A program made the translations under genes and the position numbers. Below, piece by piece: positions 9,912 to 20,346 of a DNA stretch of 64,000 bases. Source of the stretch: Lactuca virosa (lineage: Eukaryota; Streptophyta; Magnoliopsida; Asterales; Asteraceae). Numbering within the stretch: position 1 is the stretch's first letter; the number at the start of each line of letters is the position of its first letter. The DNA is taken from NCBI GenBank assembly GCA_928212115.1, contig CAKMRJ010003334.1:41879803-41943802 (forward strand). Direction: 5' to 3'. Under the pieces are notes generated by a model. It did no database searches. It was not told the DNA's origin and worked only from the letters and a program-made list of their open reading frames with translations.

Positions 9912-11567
9912 AATTAGATTTCGTCCTCGAAATCACTCCTTACCTCCCTCCTGGGAACCAACGTTCCGAACAAAACCTTCTAGTGCTGCACAAATCACTG
10001 CTCCTGTAACTGTCTAACCAACACGTTATTGCTAAAATTCCTAAATCCCATAACTTTCCTGACCTCCACATAGGTGAAACCAATCCAAAATGCAACCACA
10101 AGAGCCTTTTTCTACCATCACAACTGAAAACATCCTTTTGACCCTGAACCTTCAACTAATGCCCTTGGCATACAGAATCCTTAATCCATAACTTGATGAA
10201 GTAAAGATCTTGCATATATACACTAACGATTCCCAACGCGAGTCTCAACCAAAAGCCAATTTGGTACATAACTCATAACCTGATATCCAAGGATTTACAC
10301 TTGCATTTCACCCGAAATCTTATGATTCACGACAACCATTCACTAAATAGGAATATAAAATGCCCAAATTTGCCGCTGAGACTGCCCATCTCACACTTGG
10401 TCCAGCCACCAGGTTCCACAACGTCCAACTGATAAGGCTACCCTAGCCTACACACCACACTCGCGCCACCCACTGACCACATAGCCATCCCAATATAACC
10501 ATGATCCAATATCTTGACCCAACCGGGTCCCACCGGGTCTCACCCACACTGTCATAACCATACGGGCCTCGCCCACAGGTCTCACCCAGTCTATACCAGT
10601 GAACGGGCCACGCCGATGGGTCTCACCCAATTAAGAGCTACTCATGCCTATCCTTGCCTCGGACCCAAATGGTTCTCCTCCCATAACAGAGAGATGTTAT
10701 TTGAAAACACTGTCCGCCTTGACCTAGGCACAAGTTGGTCCTCCTTTATACTAACAACCACCCCATCGATTGTCTATCTTATTCTGGCAAATACTACGAT
10801 CCCATCGGAGACTTACAACAATTCCACAGCTTCCTGATATCCTGGTGAATGCTACGGCCACCCCGCAGTCATACGACACTTTTATTCCGCCATGGTCTTA
10901 CCATACCTCTACCATATCAACCACAGTCATCCTGAGTCAAACCCGCATACGACTAAATCCCAATTAGGTGTCCGGGTCATGCTTCGAACCCCAAAGCCTT
11001 AATCAGACAACAACATGCAGAGAGGCTCTAACACCACCCTCGACATGAGTCCATCCACATACCCGCCATGCGCCACTATTGATGTGCAAAAAAACCCGAA
11101 TATCCTTCCTTGTGCAATCCATTAGACCTCCGATTCTCCCCCACTTGGGTTCTACTTCACCCTTCCAATGCACAAGATTTGATGGATTTCCAATCCATCT
11201 CACAACCTTGTGATTCCAACTGTTGACAACCTGGGCTTACAAATGTCAGTGTTCCACTACTAGCCAATCTCGATGATCGCACCGCTCTTGAAATCCATAT
11301 GAATACTCCTTGAAAACACAGCAAGTCCAATAACCCTAATCGTTGCCAATGATACAACACCAAATCCTTAAGTCCTTTATGATGGTGACAAGACTATAAT
11401 CCTTGCTCTGAACTAGCGAATCTTTACTCCAACTTCCCATCCTCAAAAGGATCTTTGCATTTTAACCATCTTCAACCCTCGCGGTTATGAAATTCCCCCC
11501 TGAAACTTCCAATGACCAAACAAACTCGTGCGATGGCCACCACCATCTTCTTACTACCGTTTCTTCC
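9912..11567 (-). other. Internal region of element X without recognisable pol
   Basis: This is X internal DNA between its 3' LTR and the Tekay-like insertion. Both strands were read and no protease, RT, RNase H or integrase motif was seen; open frames are under 110 codons. At 10510-10630 GGTCTCACCC recurs (GGGTGAGACC on the element's strand) in units of roughly 45-60 bp. With the gag remnant at 19456-20346 this suggests a non-autonomous or internally deleted X copy. Confidence 0.5.
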
Positions 11568-11572
11568 CTAGT

Positions 11573-12924
11573 TGTAACATCTGGATTCCCAGCAAAGGAG
11601 GAGTGGTTTCCAACAAGAGGAGGTCAAGGGAGTTGTGGATCCAGGGTTTTCAAGTTCAAATCTACACTATTGAGGTATCAAATCGAACTTCCTTTATGTT
11701 TTGGGTTAAGATCTATGATTTAGGGTTTTCTATAACCTTTGAAGGCTTGAAGAGTTGAGTTTATGGTCTAGACCTCAGATCTGGACCCATAGAGGTCCAG
11801 AGAACCTTCCCCATTCTGCTTTTTGTTTGTTCATGGAGGATTGGAGACTAGGTTGCCATTTTTAGAGTTATTTCTCCATTTATGACTTGATGTGGGTTGC
11901 ATGCACGTAAAGGTTGCACCTTTACGTGACATTTGAGCACTAGAAGGGTAGATCTGATAGTTAGGGAAGCAAATCTGACCTTAGAAGGTCATTTGAGTAA
12001 GAACATGGAGGCAACTCGCCGAGTCCATAAGTGGACTCGACGAGTCGAGTCGGGGTTGCCCCGCGATTCGTGACAGGTGTAACCCGTCGAGTGGGACGAT
12101 GACTCGACAAGCCAAGAGAGGCTAGAAGGATTCAGAGAACCCGCATGGACTCGCCGAGTCGCCTATGTGCACTCGACGAGTCGGTCAAGGTTTGACCGTT
12201 GACTTTCGTTGACCTTAGGGTTCTGGTCAAGACTGATTCAAGAGAGTTCAGGGAAGGGTAGAATGGCCTTCTACCCAATCTGTAGAGATGAGGCTATGAG
12301 AGAATACTGATCGAGAATGTTATTTGAATAATAGGAGGAGGCTAGGTCGGAACGTTGAGCACGAGAGTTATCCGACTTCATTGAGGTGAGTCTTCTCAGT
12401 ATACTGTACCTGGAAGGATACCTATGTGTGACCGGAAGGTCTTGTACGCTATGATGTATGTGTTATATGTGGTTATGTGATATGTATGTGCTATGTATGT
12501 TATGTATGGTAAGGACCGGAAGGTCAGGATGATGTGGACCAGAAGGTCAAGAGGTTACGGACCGGAAGGTCGATACGGGTAAGACCGGAAGGTCTACCGG
12601 GATTTGGGACGGAAGTCCCCTGAGACACATGGATCGGAAGATCCTACAGAGTTATGGCCTGGAAAGGCGTATGTGTGGTATGTGGTATTTTGGGGAACTC
12701 ACTAAGCATTTATGCTTACAGTTGTAGTGTTATGTGTTTCAGGTACTAGCGAGGACCGTGGGAAGGCGCCGACATGATCCGTACACACTTATGAAGTTTA
12801 TGTTACTGAGATTCTGGGACATGTTTTGTTATGACACAGTGAATACATTATGTTTTATGATTATCGTGTGATTGAAAGTATGATTTAAAAATGAAAAATT
12901 GTTTTAAAAATTTACGTTGTTACA
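11573..12924 (+). repeat. 5' LTR of the Tekay-like element, promoter-deleted
   Basis: It runs TGTAACATCTGG to ACGTTGTTACA, 1352 bp. After the first 20 bases the sequence jumps to CAAAGGAGGAG, omitting the 299 bp that correspond to 4174-4472 of the solo LTR, where the TATA-like box and four ACTCGTCGAGT palindromes lie. The downstream palindrome cluster (12014-12181), the donor/acceptor-like module (12386-12742) and the GACCGGAAGGTC array are kept. A weak TATAACC at 11728-11734 could be a substitute promoter. Confidence 0.9.
12386..12742 (+). promoter_or_regulatory. Intron-like module with GACCGGAAGGTC array
   Basis: Donor-like TTGAG/GTGAGTC (12386) and acceptor-like TTTCAG/GTACT (ends 12742) enclose about ten copies of GACCGGAAGGTC or variants (12417-12665). 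GGGGAACTCACTAAGC (12692-12707) carries ACTCAC, the complement of the donor hexamer. The 3' LTR has the same module at about 18912-19266, but its acceptor has lost one base (TTTAGGT). In the solo LTR the acceptor reads TTTAAGG. Confidence 0.45.
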
Positions 12925-12927
12925 AGT

Positions 12928-12939
12928 TGGTATCAGAGC
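12928..12939 (+). other. Primer-binding site, initiator-Met tRNA type
   Basis: TGGTATCAGAGC starts 3 bp after the 5' LTR. This 12-mer is complementary to the 3' end of plant initiator Met tRNA and is the usual primer site of chromoviruses. Confidence 0.95.
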
Positions 12940-13530
12940 CTTGGTTTGAGGGATTCGGGTGCATCTTCGGATGAATCTGAACTCAAACTGAGGATTTGAG
13001 AAAGTTTTTCCTAAAATAAACAATTTTTCCAAGAGAGTAAAAGATTTTGAGAAAGGCAGAAGGAAGCAGTGTGTACGATCAGCCAGCGCCCGAACGGTGA
13101 TTTCCCAAAATACCCTTACATTATGTGTTATGAGATATGTTATGATATGCATGCTAGAGTAGGCTAGGTATTCATATTAGGACTAGAGTGGCCTGATTTG
13201 TGATGCCTTAGCCTAGGAAGGATTTTGCTGCTATGTGACGCTTGAGGGCGAGTAGGTAGCAGTGAGGAGCTGATGAGAGGTCTACCGAAGGGCAACCTAT
13301 ACCAGTGAGATATAGAGTACTTGTGATCTGGGATCCAAGGAGAAGGAATTAGGGTGAATACTGATGTGGTGTGGACGGTAGTATAGGGCCCGTACTACTG
13401 AAGACACCGGAGCAGTGCGCACTCTAAGTAAGAATCCTTTGGGTACTAAGGAACAAGTAGGGCTGAGTTATCGAGTGCGAGTATGCTCGAGCGAGTCTCT
13501 GATATTATTATGTTGTATTTCAGAGATATC
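12940..13530 (+). other. Leader between primer site and gag
   Basis: About 590 bp of untranslated leader. No conserved coding frame or strong repeat was seen. The region is richer in G than the LTR. A packaging signal would be expected here by position only. Confidence 0.6.
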
Positions 13531-14532
13531 ATGGTTGGGACACGCCACAGACCTGAGCCGAGCGACGTGAGTGACGAGGAGCTTCGTCAGATGATCCACG
13601 ATGAGGTAGCAGCGGCGATTCGGGCCGAGATTCCGGAGATGTTTGGGTCTATCAAGACCACACTGATTGAGACTTTCGATGAGCGGTACGCTGCGGTGAC
13701 TGAGGTTGCGGCTGCTGCAGCTATTGCAGCTGTGGCTGCTGTCAGGCCTCAGGGAGGTGACTCGTTGTTGTTTCGGGAGTTCAGCAACACGAAGCCACCA
13801 GAGTTTGATGGGACGCGGGATCCGATCGTTGCGATGAGATGGATTTCTGACATCGATGCATGCTTCTACACGTGTTCATATCCGGAGCATCTGAGGGTAC
13901 GGTTCGCGTTGAACCAACTTCTCTTGGGAGCGAAGGATTGGTGGAAGTTCGTGACGACGAGCTTCACTCTTGCAGAGATTTCAACGGTGACCTGGGAGAG
14001 GTTCACCACCATGTTCAGAGACGAGTATGTTCCCCCAGTGGAGAGGGAACGGTTGATTCAGGAGTTCTTGACCCTCAAGCAGGGTACTGATTCGGTTACT
14101 GTGGTTACCAGGAAGTTTCATGAGAGGGCGATGTTCTGCCCTGAGCAGGTGTCTACTGAGCAGGCACGCATGAGCCGGTATTTGGGCGTTTTAAGGAGGG
14201 ATATTCGGGAGTTCGTGTCGAACTCGACTTACCGGACATTTGCTGAGCTCCAGGAAAATGCCCGGAAGAGGGAGATTGAGTTGGAGACTCAGGCCAGGGA
14301 GGAGGCCGAGTCTAAGAGGATGGATCGGCGACCGGTACAGTCTCAGCCGGCAGCCAAGCGGGCCAAGTCCGCTGATACGAGATCTGGAGGCCAGAGGGGC
14401 CGCACTTGTGGGAAGTGCGGCAAGGGACATGATGGGGTCTGTCGATCGGGTGCTTGCTACGAATGTGGCAAGGAGGGGTATATCGCCAAGGATTGCCCCA
14501 AGGGATTTATGGTTTGCTTTCATTGCAACTAG
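13531..14532 (+). pseudogene. gag: gag of the Tekay-like element, ends at a premature stop
   Basis: Capsid/nucleocapsid precursor that packages the element RNA. I take ATG 13531 (MVGTRHRPEP) as start, because it begins the conserved-looking N-terminus; an in-frame upstream ATG at 13483 adds only 16 residues. After an Ala-rich helix comes the retrotransposon Gag domain (PPEFDGTRDP ... DWWKFV ... YVPPVERERL ... DIREFV, residues about 80-240), then a basic linker. The first zinc knuckle reads CYECGKEGYIAKDCP, where the metal-binding His is Tyr (codon 14479-14481). The second is cut by TAG at 14530-14532 just after its CFHCN. Both knuckles are therefore broken. The frame continues beyond the stop into protease, so gag and pol form one frame in this family. 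Confidence 0.92.
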
Positions 14533-15231
14533 ACTGGCCATCGGAAGGCCGAGTGCCCGCAGCTACATCAGGGATCTGCACCTGCTGCTAGGGTTACCGA
14601 GGTTCGGCCAGCGAAGGCCGAGGCACCGAAGGCTCGTGGGAGAGCTTTCCAGTTGACAGCGGAGGAGGTCCGCGCAGCGCCCGATGTTGTAGCTGGTATG
14701 TATTCTTTCATTTATATTATGATATGCGTAGGTACTTTTCTTGTGAGTTCTGTACCTGCCTTAGTGTTATTTGACTCGGGTGCGAGTCGATCATTTGTGT
14801 CAATAGCGTTTAGTCGGCACATCAGTAGCCGACGAGAGGCGTTGAGTCGACCTCTACGAGTTTCCATAGCTGACGAGCGAGTGGTGTATGCTACGGATGT
14901 GATTCGAGGATGTGTACTCGAGATCTTCGGTGTTGAGTTACCGATAGATCTAGTCCCGATTGCAATGGGGGACGTATGTGTCATAGTGGGCATGGATTGG
15001 TTGAGCCGATTTGGGGCTGTTATAGACTGCGAGCGACAGTTGGTGACGATACGAGACTCTAGTGGGGGAGTACTTACGGTGTACGGCGAGGGTACCCGAT
15101 GTGGGTCGGCGTTTTGTTCAGCCACCAGAGCGAGACAGAGTTTACAGCAGGGCTGCAGCGGGTTTGTAGCCTATGTGATGGACACACGAGAGGCCGCAGG
15201 AGGCCAAGTTCGATGGATGACGTTCCGATAG
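14533..15231 (+). pseudogene. Protease segment of pol
   Basis: Same frame as gag. It completes the second zinc knuckle and enters an aspartic protease, which cleaves the Gag-Pol polyprotein. The catalytic triad LFDSGAS is at 14767-14787 (catalytic Asp codon 14773-14775), and the flap/second-half motif IVGMDWL lies near 14985-15003. The frame shifts near 15190-15200 and runs into a stop at 15229-15231, while the linker to reverse transcriptase continues in the next frame (FPDVFPEELPG). Confidence 0.88.
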
Positions 15232-16426
15232 TGCGTGAGTTCCCGGATGTTTTTCCCGAGGAGTTGCCGGGTGTGCCTCCCGAGAGGCAGGTGGAGTTCC
15301 ACATTGATTTGGTTCCGGGGGGGCAGCACCTATCGCCAAGGCGCCTTATCGCCTTGCGCCGCCAGAGATGCAGGAGTTATCCTCGCAGCTTCAGGAGCTG
15401 CTGGGGAAGGGGTTTATTAGACCGAGTAGTTCCCCTTGGGGAGCACCGATCCTTTTTGTCAAGAAAAAGGATGGTTCACACCGGATGTGTATTGATTACC
15501 GGGAGTTGAACAAGTTGACGGTCAAGAACCGTTACCCATTACCGAGGATCGACGATTTGTTCGATCAGTTGCAGGGAGCGTCTTGGTTCTCCAAGATTGA
15601 TCTGAGGTCTGGATATCATCAGATGAGAGTGTGTGATGAGGATATCCAGAAGACGACATTCAGGACTCGTTATGGGCATTAAGAGTTCGTGGTGATGCCT
15701 TTTGGGCTCACCAATACACCAGCATCGTTCATGGATCTCATGAACAGGGTGTGCAGACCGATGTTGGATCGTTCGGTGATCGTGTTCATCGACGATATAC
15801 TGGTGTATTCGAGATCTAGAGAGCAGCACGAGGAGCATCTGAGAGAGATCCTCGGGGTATTGAGGACGGAGAGGCTTTATGCCAAATTCTCCAAGTGCGA
15901 GTTCTGGTTACGGGAGGTCCAGTTCTTGGGGTATCTCGTTGACCAAAATGGGATTTTGGTCGACCCGGCCAAAATTGAGGCGGTTATGAGGTGGGAGGTG
16001 CCGAGATCACCCACCGGGATCAGGAGCTTTCTAGGATTGGCCGGCTACTATCGGAGATTTATCAGAGATTTCTCCAAGATCGTCGTGCCTCTCACCAGGT
16101 TGACCCGGAAGGGTGTTGCTTTTTCATGGGGTCCGGAGCAGCAGACCTCGTTTGAGACACTTCGCCAGAAGTTATGCGAAGCCCCTGTGTTAGCCCTCCC
16201 GGAAGGGATGGAGGATTTTGTGGTGTATTGTGACGCATCGATATCGAGGTTGGATGCAGTACTTATGCAGAGGGGGCATGTGATAGCATATGCATCGAGG
16301 CAGCTGAAGCCTCATGAGACGAGATATCCCAACCACGATCTGGAAATTGGAGGCAGTGGTGTTCGCCCTCAAGATCTGGCGTCACTACTTGTATGGGGTT
16401 CGGTGTACCATATACACGGACCATAA
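15232..16426 (+). pseudogene. Reverse transcriptase and start of RNase H
   Basis: Copies the element RNA into DNA. The PR-RT linker (VPPERQVEFHIDLVPG) is followed by a frameshift in a seven-G run at 15317-15323. RT then reads from about 15368: SSPWGAPILFVKKKDG, YRELNKLTVKNRYPLPRIDD, the Y/F-ID-LRSGYHQ block, and the catalytic motif FIDDILVYS at about 15784-15810. A TAA stop (15680-15682) replaces a residue just before the FVVMPFGLTN motif. The thumb/connection (FLGLAGYYRRFI) and the first RNase H aspartate (YCDAS, near 16227) follow. The frame is lost around 16341 in a short A-run and ends at 16426. Confidence 0.92.
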
Positions 16427-18071
16427 GAGATTGAAGTATTTGATGCATCAACCCAATCTGAATATGCGCCAGAGGAGATGGTTGGACGTGGTAAAGGATT
16501 ACGATTGTGAGATCCTGTACCACCCGGGTAAAGCTAATGTTGTAGCTGATGCGCTGAGTCGTAGGGTGGAGAGTGCCCCGATTCGAGACGTTTGTATGCG
16601 ATTGACAGTGATGACTCCGGTGTTGGACACCATTCGGGAGGCCCAGGCAGAGGCCGTGATACCGGAGAACCGCAAGAGGGAGCGGGTGATCGGGCAGGTG
16701 CCTGAGTTTGTTACTGATAGTCATGGGCTTATTACCTTTCAGGGTCGGATTTGGGTGCCGAATGCAGGCGGGGCACGTACCATTTTCATGGAGGAGGCGC
16801 ATAGATCGAGATTCTCGATCCATCCTGGGGCCACTAAGATGTATTTGGACCTGAAGAAAGATTATTGGTGGCCCTGTATGAAGAGGGATGTAGCATGGTT
16901 TGTTGAGAGGTGCTTGACCTGTCGCAGGGTTAAGGCCGAGCACCAGCGTCCGCATGGCAAGTTGCAGCCGCTTGAGGTTTCCCAGTGGAAGTGGGAACAG
17001 ATCTCCATGGATTTCATCACCAAATTGCCGAGGACCGCAAGGGGTGTCGATGCAATTTGGGTGATTGTCGACCGGCTGACGAAGAGCGCGTATTTTCTTG
17101 CTATCAGTGAGAGCTCTTCCGCTGAGAGGCTGGCCGAGTTGTATGTGAGAGAGGTGGTATCGCGTCATGGATTACCTATCTCGATTGTGTCAGATCGGGA
17201 TGTACGATTCACTTCCAGGTTCTGGAAGAAGTTCCACGAGGATTTGGGTACGAGGTTGCATTTCAGTACCGCCTACCACCCCCAGACGGACAGACAGAGT
17301 GAGCGGACGATTCAGACGCTCGAGGACATGCTCTGAGCATGTGTGTTGGACTTTGGAGGAAGTTGGGACACGTATCTGCCCTTGGCTGAGTTTTCCTACA
17401 ACAACAACCACCATTCGAGTATTGGCATGCCTCCCTTCGAGCTGTTGTATGGGAGGAGGTGTCGGACTCCCATTTGCTGGGGAGAGGGAGGGCAGCGTGT
17501 GATGGGTAGCACTGAGATAGTGCTTCAGACGACAGAGCAGATACACCAGGTTAGACAGAGGTTATTGACGGCTCAGAGTCGTCAGAAGAGTTATGCGGAT
17601 AGGCGACGATCCGAGCTTGAGTTCCAGGTGGGAGACTTCGTACTCCTGAAGGTATCTCCTTGGAAGGGAGTGATCCGATTCAGGAAGAGGGGCAAGATGG
17701 GGCCCCGGTACATCGGCCTGTTCAGGGTGACTGCGAGGGTGGGCAAGGTAGCATATAGGTTGGAGCTATATGCGGAGTTGAGCCAGATTCACGATACCTT
17801 CCACGTGTCTCAGTTGAGGGAGTGTATAGCCGACGAGTCGGCGGTGGTGCCGCTGGAGGATATTCAGGTGGATGCAATCCTGAATTATGCTGAGAGGCCA
17901 ATCGCGATCCGGGATCAGAAGATCAAGGTTCTGAGAAACAAGGAGGTGTCCCTGGTGCAGGTTCAGTGGCAACATCGGAGAGGATCCGAGCTGACTTGGG
18001 AACCGGAGTTGGAGATGCGGGAGCAACATCCAGAGTTGTTTACGGAGCAAGACTTCGAGGGCGAAGTCTGA
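16314..18071 (+). pseudogene. RNase H, integrase and chromodomain-like tail
   Basis: RNase H continues (IYTDHK, NVVADALSRR), then integrase: the HHCC zinc-binding region (HRSRFSIHPG ... CLTCRRVK, to about 16930), the D,D-35-E core with MDFITKLP (about 17009), SDRDVRF (about 17191) and HPQTDRQSERT (E near 17300). A TGA at 17334-17336 interrupts the core just after QTLEDML. The frame goes on through the GPY/F-like region (DFVLLKVSPWKGVIRF ... GPRYIG) to a C-terminal chromodomain-like stretch (VQWQHRRGSELTWEPELEM). That tail is the chromovirus hallmark, thought to guide insertion to heterochromatin. Stop at 18069-18071, just before the purine tract. Confidence 0.92.
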
Positions 18072-18074
18072 TTC

Positions 18075-18088
18075 TAGTGGGGGAGAAT
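18075..18088 (+). other. Polypurine tract
   Basis: TAGTGGGGGAGAAT directly precedes the 3' LTR at 18089 and serves as plus-strand primer. Confidence 0.9.
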
Positions 18089-19450
18089 TGTAACATCCGG
18101 ATTCCCAGCAAAGGAGGAGTGGTTTCCAACAAGAGGAGGTCAAGGGAGCTATGGATCCAGGGTTTTCAAGTTCAGATCTACACTATTGAGGTATCAAATC
18201 GAACTTCCTTTCTGTTTTGGGTTAAGATCTATGATTTAGGGTTTTCTATAACCTTTGAAGGCTTGAAGAGTTGAGTTTATGGTCCCTTGCTGGGTTAGAC
18301 CTCAGATCTGGACCCATAGAGGTCCAGAGAACCTTCCCCATTCTGCTTTTTGTTTGTTCATGGAGGATTGGAGACTAGGTTGCCATTTTTAGAGTTATTT
18401 CTCCATTTATGACTTGATGTGGGTTGCATGCACGTAAAGGTTGCACCTTTACGTGACATTTGAGCACTAGAAGGGTAGATCTGATAGTTAGGGAAGCAAA
18501 TCTGACCTTAGAAGGTCATTTGAGTAAGAACATGGAGGCAACTCGCCGAGTCCATAAGTGGACTCGACGAGTCGAGTCGGGGTTGCCCCGCGATTCGTGA
18601 CAGGTGTAACCCGTCGAGTGGGACGATGACTCGACGAGCCAAGAGAGGCTAGAAGGATTCAGAGAACCCGCATGGACTCGCCGAGTCGCCTATGTGCACT
18701 CGACGAGTCGGTCAAGGTTTGACCGTTGACTTTCGTTGACCTTAGGGTTCTGGTCAAGACTGATTCAAGAGAGTTCAGGGAAGGGTAGAATGGCCTTCTA
18801 CCCAATCTGTAGAGATGAGGCTATGAGAGAATACTGATCGAGAATGTTATTTGAATAATAGGAGGAGGCTAGGTCGGAACGTTGAGCACGAGAGTTATCC
18901 GACTTCATTGAGGTGAGTCTTCTCACTATACTGTACCTGGAAGGATACCTATGTGTGACCGGAAGGTCTTGTATGCTATGATGTATGTGCTATATGCGGT
19001 TATGTGATATGTATGTGCTATGTATGTTATGTATGGTAAGGACTGGAAGGTCAGGATGATGTGGACCAGAAGGTCAAGAGGTTACGGACCGGAAGGTCGA
19101 TACGGGTAAGACCGGAAGGTCTACCAGGATTTGGGACGGAAGTCCCCTGAGACACATGGATCGGAAGATCCTACAGAGTTATGGCATGGAAAGGCGTATG
19201 TGTGGTATGTGGTATTTTAGGGAACTCACTAAGCATTTATGCTTACAGTTGTAGTGTTATGTGTTTAGGTACTAGCGAGGACCGTGGGAAGGCGCCGACA
19301 TGATCCGTACACACTTATGAAGTTTATGTTACTGAGATTCTGGGACATGTTTTGTTATGACAGAGTGAATACATTATGTTTTATGATTATCGTGTGATTG
19401 AAAGTATGATTTAAAAATGAAAAATTGTTTTAAAAATTTACGTTGTTACA
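18089..19450 (+). repeat. 3' LTR of the Tekay-like element
   Basis: 1362 bp, TGTAACATCCGG to ACGTTGTTACA. It shares the 299-bp promoter deletion with the 5' LTR, so the deletion predates this insertion. It differs from the 5' LTR by scattered substitutions (for example CTGG/CCGG at its start) and an extra CCCTTGCTGGGTT near 18281. Array of GACCGGAAGGTC at about 18957-19190. Confidence 0.93.
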
Positions 19451-19455
19451 CTAGT

Positions 19456-20346
19456 AACGATAGTGATCGGATGCAAAGGTCCCTCCGTAGACGACTGCCG
19501 ATCCTACCTGAATAAATGCTAGCACAACTGAAATTTGACTTTGTTGAAGAACTAATTCAGTTAATCCGTCCGTTAACCTTCCAAACGATACCCCTGAATT
19601 GACCCCATCAAAGAACTGGAACAACAATCGAACAAACTGAATCCCACTCAGCAAGATACGACCCACTAATAACTCTTGGCATGCAAAAATGGCATATAAC
19701 AATTACTGATGTATAACTAAGGAAATATAAATACAGATAATAATCAAGAAGAAAGCAAAAGATAACATACCTGAAATAGCATCTGATGAAACCCTAGCCT
19801 CCCCTGACTGACACTGCAATGCTCGGCTACTTGCTACTGGGGGCTCCTGACCTACCTTCACGACCGCCAGTGATCCTCAAAGTAACTGGAGCAAGTGCAC
19901 TCACTGCTCCACCCCAACATCGGACAGTCGACTCTCTTGTGACCCATCTGGTTGCAGTGAAAACACATCGGAAACGACCCACGAGGGAAATCCATACTAA
20001 AATGACCTATCTAACCATAACTGAAACATCCTTGGCCTATCTCCCGACATCCTCCCTCATGGGTCCTCCCACACCTGGCACAACGACCCTGACCCTGATG
20101 GCCTCTCTAACGTGAATCCTAAGTCTTAGGACTCTTCACCTGACCCACTGAAATATGAGTCTGCTTTGGCTTCCTCTTCCCAAGGTACTCCAAATCAATC
20201 TCACACTCTCGGGATCTAGTAATCATATCATTCAGGGCCCCACACCATGACAGACTCACAAACTCCCTGATGTCATCTCTCAACATGTCATGATACCTTA
20301 CCTTCTTTATCTCTTTGTACGTTGTATATTGCGTAACCAATAAAAC
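19456..20346 (-). pseudogene. gag remnant of element X
   Basis: On the minus strand, from 20346 leftward, the frame reads RYHDMLRDDIREFVS ... CEIDLE, the C-terminal part of a chromovirus Gag domain, to a stop at 20119. Further left, in other frames, two CCHC-like knuckles are recognisable: CFSYG-GHF (degraded) and CFHCNQMGHKRVDCP near 19930-19980. The N-terminal half is missing because the Y 3' LTR starts at 20347. The left end abuts the Tekay-like insertion. No pol motif follows, so X appears gag-only here. Confidence 0.65.

Larger units (their letters stand above)
11573..19450 (+). mobile_element. Complete Tekay/Del-like Ty3 chromovirus, TSD CTAGT
   Basis: A full LTR retrotransposon of 7878 bp: 5' LTR 11573-12924, Met primer site 12928-12939, gag-pol 13531-18071, purine tract 18075-18088, 3' LTR 18089-19450. 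Perfect 5-bp target duplications CTAGT lie at 11568-11572 and 19451-19455. The LTRs differ by only a small number of substitutions plus one 13-bp indel near 18281, so insertion is recent. The order PR-RT-RNase H-INT and a C-terminal chromodomain-like segment place it in the Tekay/Del branch. The coding region has three in-frame stops and about three frameshifts, and both LTRs lack the core promoter present in the solo LTR at 2855-4492. It is inserted in X. Confidence 0.95.

Noticed and set aside
9376..10155. Minus-strand open frames of 70-80 codons around the X LTR/internal border
   Set aside because: They cross the LTR edge and purine tract and show no conserved motif.
12417..12665. CRISPR-like array
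   Set aside because: Repeats are 12 bp, spacers are themselves repetitive and variable, and this is plant LTR sequence present in three LTR copies.
12928..12939. tRNA gene at the TGGTATCAGAGC sites
   Set aside because: Only the 12-base primer complement is present, next to LTR ends; there is no cloverleaf.
13483..13530. Upstream in-frame ATG as gag start
   Set aside because: The 16 extra residues look like leader sequence, and the MVGTRHRPEP start at 13531 fits the family better.
16263..17168. Long antisense open frame of about 300 codons
   Set aside because: It is the shadow of the RNase H/integrase coding strand, with no recognisable domain of its own and the GC bias expected from the sense gene.
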